From assembly GCA_034660395.1 (NCBI GenBank), contig JAYEJA010000114.1:1-9916 (forward strand): DNA of 9,916 nucleotides, given 5' to 3'. Position 1 is the first letter of the stretch. Each line of letters begins with the position of its first letter. Below are positions 5,676-9,916 of this stretch, piece after piece. The DNA is from JAQVEM01 sp034660395. Its GTDB lineage: Bacteria > Actinomycetota > Humimicrobiia > Humimicrobiales > Humimicrobiaceae. Made by a program: the position numbers and the translations under genes. The notes under the pieces are model-generated. The model saw nothing but the letters and a program-made list of their open reading frames with translations. It made no database searches and was not told where the DNA came from.

Positions 5676-6548
5676 TTAAAAAAACAATGAATCTGTAAAT
5701 TTTTCAGAGTTAAAATAACATATATTGCTTATTTTTTCACCATCTGTAAACATTTTAACCGGTATATTCAAATCATTTTTTATAGTAAGTATTATTCCTC
5801 CCTTTGAAGTACTGTCAGTCTTGGTTAGTATTATGCCTGTTAAGTTTAGGGAGTTATTAAATATTTCCGCCTGATTTTTTGCATTCTGGCCGGTTGTCGA
5901 ATCCACAACCAGCAATATCTCATCAACATCACGTTTAATTTTTCCTGCTGCTACCTTTTTTATCTTACCCAGCTCCTCCATCAGGTTATGAGAAGTCTGC
6001 ATCCTTCCGGCCGTATCAATTATAACCAGGTCGATACCCTTCGCTTTTGCCTTCTCTATGCTGTCATACACCACCGCTCCGGGGTCAGAATATTTCTGAT
6101 GGCATACCATGTCCAGCTCTAATTTATCTGCATAATGCTGCAGCTGCTCGGCAGCAGCAGCCCTGTAGGTGTCAGCAGCCGATAATAAAACCTTTTTGCC
6201 CGTATTTTTAAATAGATTGGCAAGTTTTGCAGCTGAGGTAGTCTTGCCGGAGCCATTTACACCTACTATCATAAACACCGTAGGCAGGACCGGTGATATA
6301 TTCAGCATGGTATCTCCATCGGACTTAAGAATTTCTATAACCTGTTTTTTTATCAATAATTTTATTTTTTCAGGATTATCTATATTCTCACTGTAAGACT
6401 TCTTCTTAACTTCCTCCAGAATCCCTGACACGGTATTAATGCTTACATCGCCTGATACCATCTGCTCTTCAAGTTCATCCCAGAACAATTTCCTGTCACT
6501 TTTAAACTTATTCCATATATAGTTAATATTCTTAATTAACTTCTGCAT
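5676..6548 (-). CDS. ftsY: SRP receptor FtsY
   Basis: FtsY is the membrane-associated GTPase that receives SRP-ribosome complexes and passes them to the Sec translocon. At 290 residues it is a minimal NG form without the long acidic A domain of enterobacteria. An amphipathic N-terminal helix (1-25, rich in K/W/F) is the likely membrane-targeting segment. The G domain has G1 GVNGSGKTT (96-104), G2 DTYRAAAAEQL (126-136), G3 DTAGR (178-182) and G4 TKTD (242-245). The usual TKLDGTAKGG is TKTDSTSKGG here, and the closing GVGExxxDLxPF motif has drifted to TDGEKISNICYF. ATG 6548 lies within the smc coding sequence, giving a 17-nt overlap, and has AAAGGA just upstream, which suggests translational coupling to smc. 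Confidence 0.96.
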   Translation of the reverse strand: MQKLIKNINYIWNKFKSDRKLFWDELEEQMVSGDVSINTVSGILEEVKKKSYSENIDNPEKIKLLIKKQVIEILKSDGDTMLNISPVLPTVFMIVGVNGSGKTTSAAKLANLFKNTGKKVLLSAADTYRAAAAEQLQHYADKLELDMVCHQKYSDPGAVVYDSIEKAKAKGIDLVIIDTAGRMQTSHNLMEELGKIKKVAAGKIKRDVDEILLVVDSTTGQNAKNQAEIFNNSLNLTGIILTKTDSTSKGGIILTIKNDLNIPVKMFTDGEKISNICYFNSEKFTDSLFF

Positions 6549-8859
6549 ACTTTCCTTTAATTTTTTCAGAAACTATCCTGGAAACTCCATCAGGCTGCAT
6601 GGTTACTCCATAAATAGTATCGGCTATTTCCATTGTCTTTTTCTGATGTGTAATCATTACTATCTGCTGTTTCTCCGAAAATTTTTTTACCAGGGTTAAA
6701 AACCTTGCAATATTTACATCATCAAGGGCAGCATCCACCTCGTCAAAAACATAAAAGGGAGAAGGATTTATTGAGTAAATTGAAAAAAGGAAAACCATTG
6801 AAACAAGAGATTTTTCGCCTCCCGATAGAAGCGAGAGATTGACAAACTTACTGTTGCCTATATCCGCTTTTAAGTCTACTCCTATTTCATCCCCATTTTT
6901 AGCCTGGCCGCTTCTTCTCTTTTCAATCTGTATCTCTCCTTCGCCAAGGGGAAATAATATTTTGAAATAATCTCTAAAGCACTTCTTTATTTCTTCAAAT
7001 TTATCATAAAAATAATCTGTAATTCTTCTGTTTATATCCTTTATCAGCTCTTCAAGGTCTTTTTTACTCTCTATCAGGTCAATTCTCTGTCCGGCCAGGA
7101 AGTCAAATCTTTTTTTAATTCTTCCGTATTCTATTGCCGCATTGGGATTTACATTACCGTAACTTCTTATTTCACTTTTTAATTTCCTGACTTTTATTTC
7201 TGCCTTCTTTATATCCGGGCTCGGGCTGTAGCTTCTTAATGCATATTCTGTTGATATATTGTAGTTATCTACAATATTTTCAGTTATAATTTTTACCCTT
7301 TCCCTTACCTGCTCTTTCTTCAAATCACTATTGTTCAAACTATTTTCCAGATTTGATTTCTGTAAATTTAAATCATTTATTTCCTTTTCGAGATTGTTTA
7401 TTTTCTCACTATTTTTCGAAATCAAAGCGTTTCTTTTTTTAAACTCCGGGTAAAGCTTCTTTTTAAAACTTTCTGAAACTGACAGGTAATCTTTCAAAAT
7501 TGAATAAATTTTTTCTGACCTTCTAAGATTAATGCTACATATATTTTTAAGGCTCCTTATTCTTTCAATTTCTTTATTAATATCTCCAGTATCCTTATTA
7601 TTATTTTGCTTTGGTTTACCGCTTATTTTTTTATTGCTATACCGTATTTCATTTTCAACTATGCCGTTAAGCTTTTCTATTTCTCCCATAATCGATTTGA
7701 TTTTACCTTCGGTATAAATAAAAGTCTTATTATCCTTTATCATTTTCTTTAAGTTATCCATAAGTTCCTGCAGGAGGCCTGTAACTTTGTCCAGTCTTTC
7801 CGAAACTTTTTCAATAGACTGAGCAAGACCTTTACCTGTATTCCCTGCGGACAAGCTGCCGGCTGCATTTTTACTTCCGGCATAACGGTTCACCTCAATA
7901 TCAAACATATTCCATAATGTCTTAAATACGTTTTTCTTGCCTCTGCTTAGAGCAGCAAGATTTTTTAAATTATTAATTTCATCATTAAAAAGCTCAATTC
8001 TATTCTTCCACATTTCATAATCATTTCGCTCGTCTACTGTATACTCCCGAAGCTCTCTCTTCTCTTTTTCTATAAATGATATCTTTTTCTTTATCCCCTC
8101 TAACTTATCCCTATTTTTTTTATAAGATTCATTTTCCTTATCCCATCTTTCATTCAGCCTATTAAGATTTGCAATAAAAAGGGAGACTTCCTCATTCTTT
8201 AATAAATTAAAGAGTTCCGAGTACCTCCTGGCTCTCTTCGCTTCAACTTCAAGGGGGTCCATAGTCCTTTTTATTTCTTCCATTAAATCATCTATCCTGT
8301 TAATATCATCTTTAACTTTTTGGAGCTTTACCAGAGACTTATCCCTCCTGCTTTTGTGCCCGGATATGCCAAGCACCTCATCTATTATTTCTTTCCTCTC
8401 TTCCGGCTTGAGAACCGCGATTTCATTAACCTGTCCCTGGTTTATGATTACATTAAGACCTTTGCCGATACCGCTTTCGGCTGTCAGGTCCTGTATGTCT
8501 GCCAGCCTGCAGGGGGACGAGTTTATATAATATTCGCTTCCGCCTTTTGAATAAACCCTACGGGTGAATTTGACATCCCTGAACTCCGTATCAAATACCC
8601 TATTTGAATTATCAAATAAAAGAGATACCTCGGCAATGCCCATCTCCTCTTTCTTACTTCTGAAAATAACATCCGCCATTGAATTGCCCCTCAGTGTCTT
8701 AGGGCTCTGCTCCCCAAGAACCCATGATATGGCATCTGCTATATTGCTCTTGCCGCTGCCGTTTGGCCCCACGACCACACTGACTCCAGGTTCAAAAAAC
8801 AACCGGTTTTTGTCTTTAAAAGATTTAAAACCTTTAAGAGTTACGTTTTTTAAATACAA
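6532..8859 (-). CDS. smc: Chromosome partition protein SMC, short form with no recognisable hinge domain
   Basis: SMC is the ATPase of the bacterial condensin that with ScpA/ScpB organises and segregates the chromosome. Both half-heads are intact. N-terminal: GFKSFKDK, Walker A GPNGSGKSN (31-39), LGEQSPKTLRG with R57, and Q141 in NQGQV. C-terminal: signature LSGGEKSL (678-685), Walker B FYVFDEVDAALDD with D706/E707, H738, and YGVTMQPDGVS. The pre-head segment GNVNPNAAIEYGRIKKRFDF by pattern (568-587) is also typical. The oddity is length: 775 residues against roughly 1,150-1,200 for the family. Coiled coil runs about 170-300 and 427-560; between them are a Gly/Ser/Ala-rich linker (329-345), one helical block (346-412) and an Asn/Lys linker (413-426), with no hinge fold motifs and no Cys-x-x-Cys zinc hook. 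The start is TTG 8859 with GGAAG upstream, 21 nt after rnc. Confidence 0.95.
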   Translation of the reverse strand: MYLKNVTLKGFKSFKDKNRLFFEPGVSVVVGPNGSGKSNIADAISWVLGEQSPKTLRGNSMADVIFRSKKEEMGIAEVSLLFDNSNRVFDTEFRDVKFTRRVYSKGGSEYYINSSPCRLADIQDLTAESGIGKGLNVIINQGQVNEIAVLKPEERKEIIDEVLGISGHKSRRDKSLVKLQKVKDDINRIDDLMEEIKRTMDPLEVEAKRARRYSELFNLLKNEEVSLFIANLNRLNERWDKENESYKKNRDKLEGIKKKISFIEKEKRELREYTVDERNDYEMWKNRIELFNDEINNLKNLAALSRGKKNVFKTLWNMFDIEVNRYAGSKNAAGSLSAGNTGKGLAQSIEKVSERLDKVTGLLQELMDNLKKMIKDNKTFIYTEGKIKSIMGEIEKLNGIVENEIRYSNKKISGKPKQNNNKDTGDINKEIERIRSLKNICSINLRRSEKIYSILKDYLSVSESFKKKLYPEFKKRNALISKNSEKINNLEKEINDLNLQKSNLENSLNNSDLKKEQVRERVKIITENIVDNYNISTEYALRSYSPSPDIKKAEIKVRKLKSEIRSYGNVNPNAAIEYGRIKKRFDFLAGQRIDLIESKKDLEELIKDINRRITDYFYDKFEEIKKCFRDYFKILFPLGEGEIQIEKRRSGQAKNGDEIGVDLKADIGNSKFVNLSLLSGGEKSLVSMVFLFSIYSINPSPFYVFDEVDAALDDVNIARFLTLVKKFSEKQQIVMITHQKKTMEIADTIYGVTMQPDGVSRIVSEKIKGKYAEVN

Positions 8860-8880
8860 ATTTATCTTCCGGTGTAAATA

Positions 8881-9600
8881 TTATAAATTTAAATTATACA
8901 ACTTATTTAATGTATCCCTTGCCGCATCCTGCTCGGAACTTTTCTTGCTCCTGCCTTCCCCGCTGCCGGCTGCCTTATCATCGATGGTAACCACCGAATA
9001 AAATTTCTTATTATGGTCAGGGCCCTCGGATTTAACCAGCTTATATTTTACCAGCTTTAAATAATCAGCCTGAACAGTCTCCTGGAGATAAGTTTTATAA
9101 TCCATTATTCCGGGAGTTTTAATACATCTGTCAATCTTTTCTTTAAATCTGCCAAGAACCCAGTTAAGGGTATATTCAATCCCCTTATCAATATAAATAG
9201 CGCCAATTAATGCTTCCAGACTGTCAGCCAGTATTGAAGCCTTTTTCCTTCCCCTGCATGATTCTTCATTATCGCTTAAAAGTATCTGCTTATCTATTTT
9301 AATCTCTCTGGCAACTTCTAATAAAGTCTTTCTGCTAACAAGAGCAGATCTTACCCTTGCCATTTTTCCTTCCGGAAAACTGCCGTATTTTTCATACAGG
9401 TAAGATGTAATTATAAAAGAAAGAACACTATCACCCAGAAATTCAAGCTGCTCGTTACCCCTGGAATGCATGTCTTCCTGATGAGCATAAGATCTATGGG
9501 TTAAACTTTTTATATAAACTTTTAAGTTATCAGCATTTATTTCAAGACCTTCAAGCCAGCTTTTAACTCTTCTCTCCAGAACTTCTCCATTATGATTCAT
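8881..9600 (-). CDS. rnc: Ribonuclease III
   Basis: RNase III cleaves double-stranded RNA; it processes rRNA precursors and often matures SRP RNA and regulates mRNAs. The 239-residue protein has the standard two domains. The endonuclease domain (about 5-155) carries the signature NEQLEFLGDSVL with metal-binding E53 and D57, and the second site LADSLEALIGA with D126 and E129. The C-terminal double-stranded-RNA-binding domain (about 165-236) starts DYKTYLQE and ends with SKKSSEQDAARDTLNKLY by pattern. ATG 9600 follows a GGTGGCGGA-type ribosome binding sequence at a rather long spacing. A small hairpin (9616-9628) overlaps the AAGGTGG part. The gene lies 57 nt after acpP and 21 nt before smc, the usual arrangement. 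Confidence 0.98.
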   Translation of the reverse strand: MNHNGEVLERRVKSWLEGLEINADNLKVYIKSLTHRSYAHQEDMHSRGNEQLEFLGDSVLSFIITSYLYEKYGSFPEGKMARVRSALVSRKTLLEVAREIKIDKQILLSDNEESCRGRKKASILADSLEALIGAIYIDKGIEYTLNWVLGRFKEKIDRCIKTPGIMDYKTYLQETVQADYLKLVKYKLVKSEGPDHNKKFYSVVTIDDKAAGSGEGRSKKSSEQDAARDTLNKLYNLNL

Positions 9601-9657
9601 TAAAAGAATTCCGCCACCTTATAAAGGTATAAAATTTTCTTATTAAATTTACCGTTA

Positions 9658-9894
9658 TTATTTCTTGGAATGAGAATCAATATAATCCAGCGCATCCTTA
9701 ACCGTAACAATTTTTTCGGCATCTTCATCGCTTATTTCTACCCCGAATTTGTCCTCAAATGCCATAATGAGTTCGACCAGGTCAAGTGAATCGGCACCCA
9801 GGTCATCAACAAATTTACTCTCAGCTTTAATATCTTCTTCCTTCGAACCAAGTACGTCTACTAAAACCTCTTTAAGTTTGTCAAAATTTTCCAT
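9658..9894 (-). CDS. acpP: Acyl carrier protein
   Basis: ACP carries growing acyl chains on a 4'-phosphopantetheine arm during type II fatty acid synthesis and phospholipid supply. From ATG 9894 it is 78 residues, the usual size. It is acidic, and has the prosthetic-group site DDLGADSLDLVEL with S36 as the attachment serine, preceded by helix I (LKEVLVDVLG) and followed by FGVEISDEDAEKI and VKDALDYI. An alternative in-frame GTG at 9900 would add two residues, but it overlaps the Shine-Dalgarno, so ATG 9894 is chosen. It is the first gene of the visible operon; fab genes or plsX commonly lie upstream, outside this window. Confidence 0.98.
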   Translation of the reverse strand: MENFDKLKEVLVDVLGSKEEDIKAESKFVDDLGADSLDLVELIMAFEDKFGVEISDEDAEKIVTVKDALDYIDSHSKK

Positions 9895-9899
9895 TCTCA

Positions 9900-9905
9900 C
9901 TCCTT
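9900..9905 (-). promoter_or_regulatory. Shine-Dalgarno AAGGAG deciding the acpP start
   Basis: On the minus strand AAGGAG ends 5 nt before ATG 9894, ideal spacing. The in-frame GTG at 9898-9900 uses the last G of this site and so cannot be the start served by it. Confidence 0.85.
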
Positions 9906-9916
9906 TTTAGTTTTAC

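Noticed and set aside
7500..7560. Zinc-hook possibility in SMC, from a cysteine near the coil tip (C441)
   Set aside because: There is a single cysteine and no Cys-x-x-Cys pair, so a Rad50/SbcC-type hook is not supported. The head motifs also match SMC rather than SbcC.
1..9916. Mobile elements, CRISPR arrays, tRNA/rRNA genes or defence systems
   Set aside because: I saw no repeat-spacer pattern, transposase, integrase, tRNA-like cloverleaf or toxin-antitoxin-like pair; the region is a core housekeeping operon.

Overview
The window looks like one continuous minus-strand housekeeping operon from an AT-rich bacterium. Reading in the direction of transcription (from high to low coordinates) the order is acpP, rnc, smc, ftsY, ffh, rpsP, khpA (KH domain), rimM, trmD, rplS, lepB, rnhB, yraN. 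Gaps are short (15 to 82 nt), and smc overlaps ftsY by 17 nt. After yraN there is a 186-nt AT-rich gap holding a near-consensus promoter, then the 5' end of another minus-strand gene that leaves the window at base 1. No gene on the plus strand is convincing. I see no tRNA, rRNA, CRISPR array, insertion sequence or phage gene.

Organism: the acpP-rnc-smc-ftsY-ffh-rpsP-KH-rimM-trmD-rplS-rnhB order is typical of Firmicutes and related lineages. The lepB-rnhB-yraN run after rplS, with no ylqF/rbgA and no ylxM, is closer to actinobacterial order. With the low GC, the many Lys/Ile/Asn residues and the frequent GTG/TTG starts, I infer an uncultured deep-branching monoderm-type or candidate-phylum bacterium. 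I cannot name the phylum from the sequence alone.

Layout: 8.9-9.9 kb holds acyl carrier protein and RNase III. 5.7-8.9 kb holds SMC and the SRP receptor FtsY. 3.1-5.6 kb holds the SRP protein Ffh, ribosomal protein S16, a KH RNA-binding protein and the 16S maturation factor RimM. 0.3-3.1 kb holds tRNA m1G37 methyltransferase, ribosomal protein L19, signal peptidase I, RNase HII and the YraN nuclease-fold protein. The genes cover ribosome assembly and translation fidelity (rpsP, khpA, rimM, trmD, rplS), co-translational membrane targeting and signal-peptide removal (ffh, ftsY, lepB), RNA processing (rnc, rnhB) and chromosome organisation (smc).

Most worth a second look: (1) the SMC protein has both ATPase half-heads but only 775 residues, and I find no hinge domain; flexible linkers and a short helical segment sit where the hinge should be. 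(2) yraN is open and homologous well upstream of its only ATG/GTG/TTG-type codon, so it seems to start at a non-canonical codon overlapping the rnhB stop, or by frameshifting. (3) A TTGACG-N17-TATAAT promoter lies after yraN, ahead of the partial gene.
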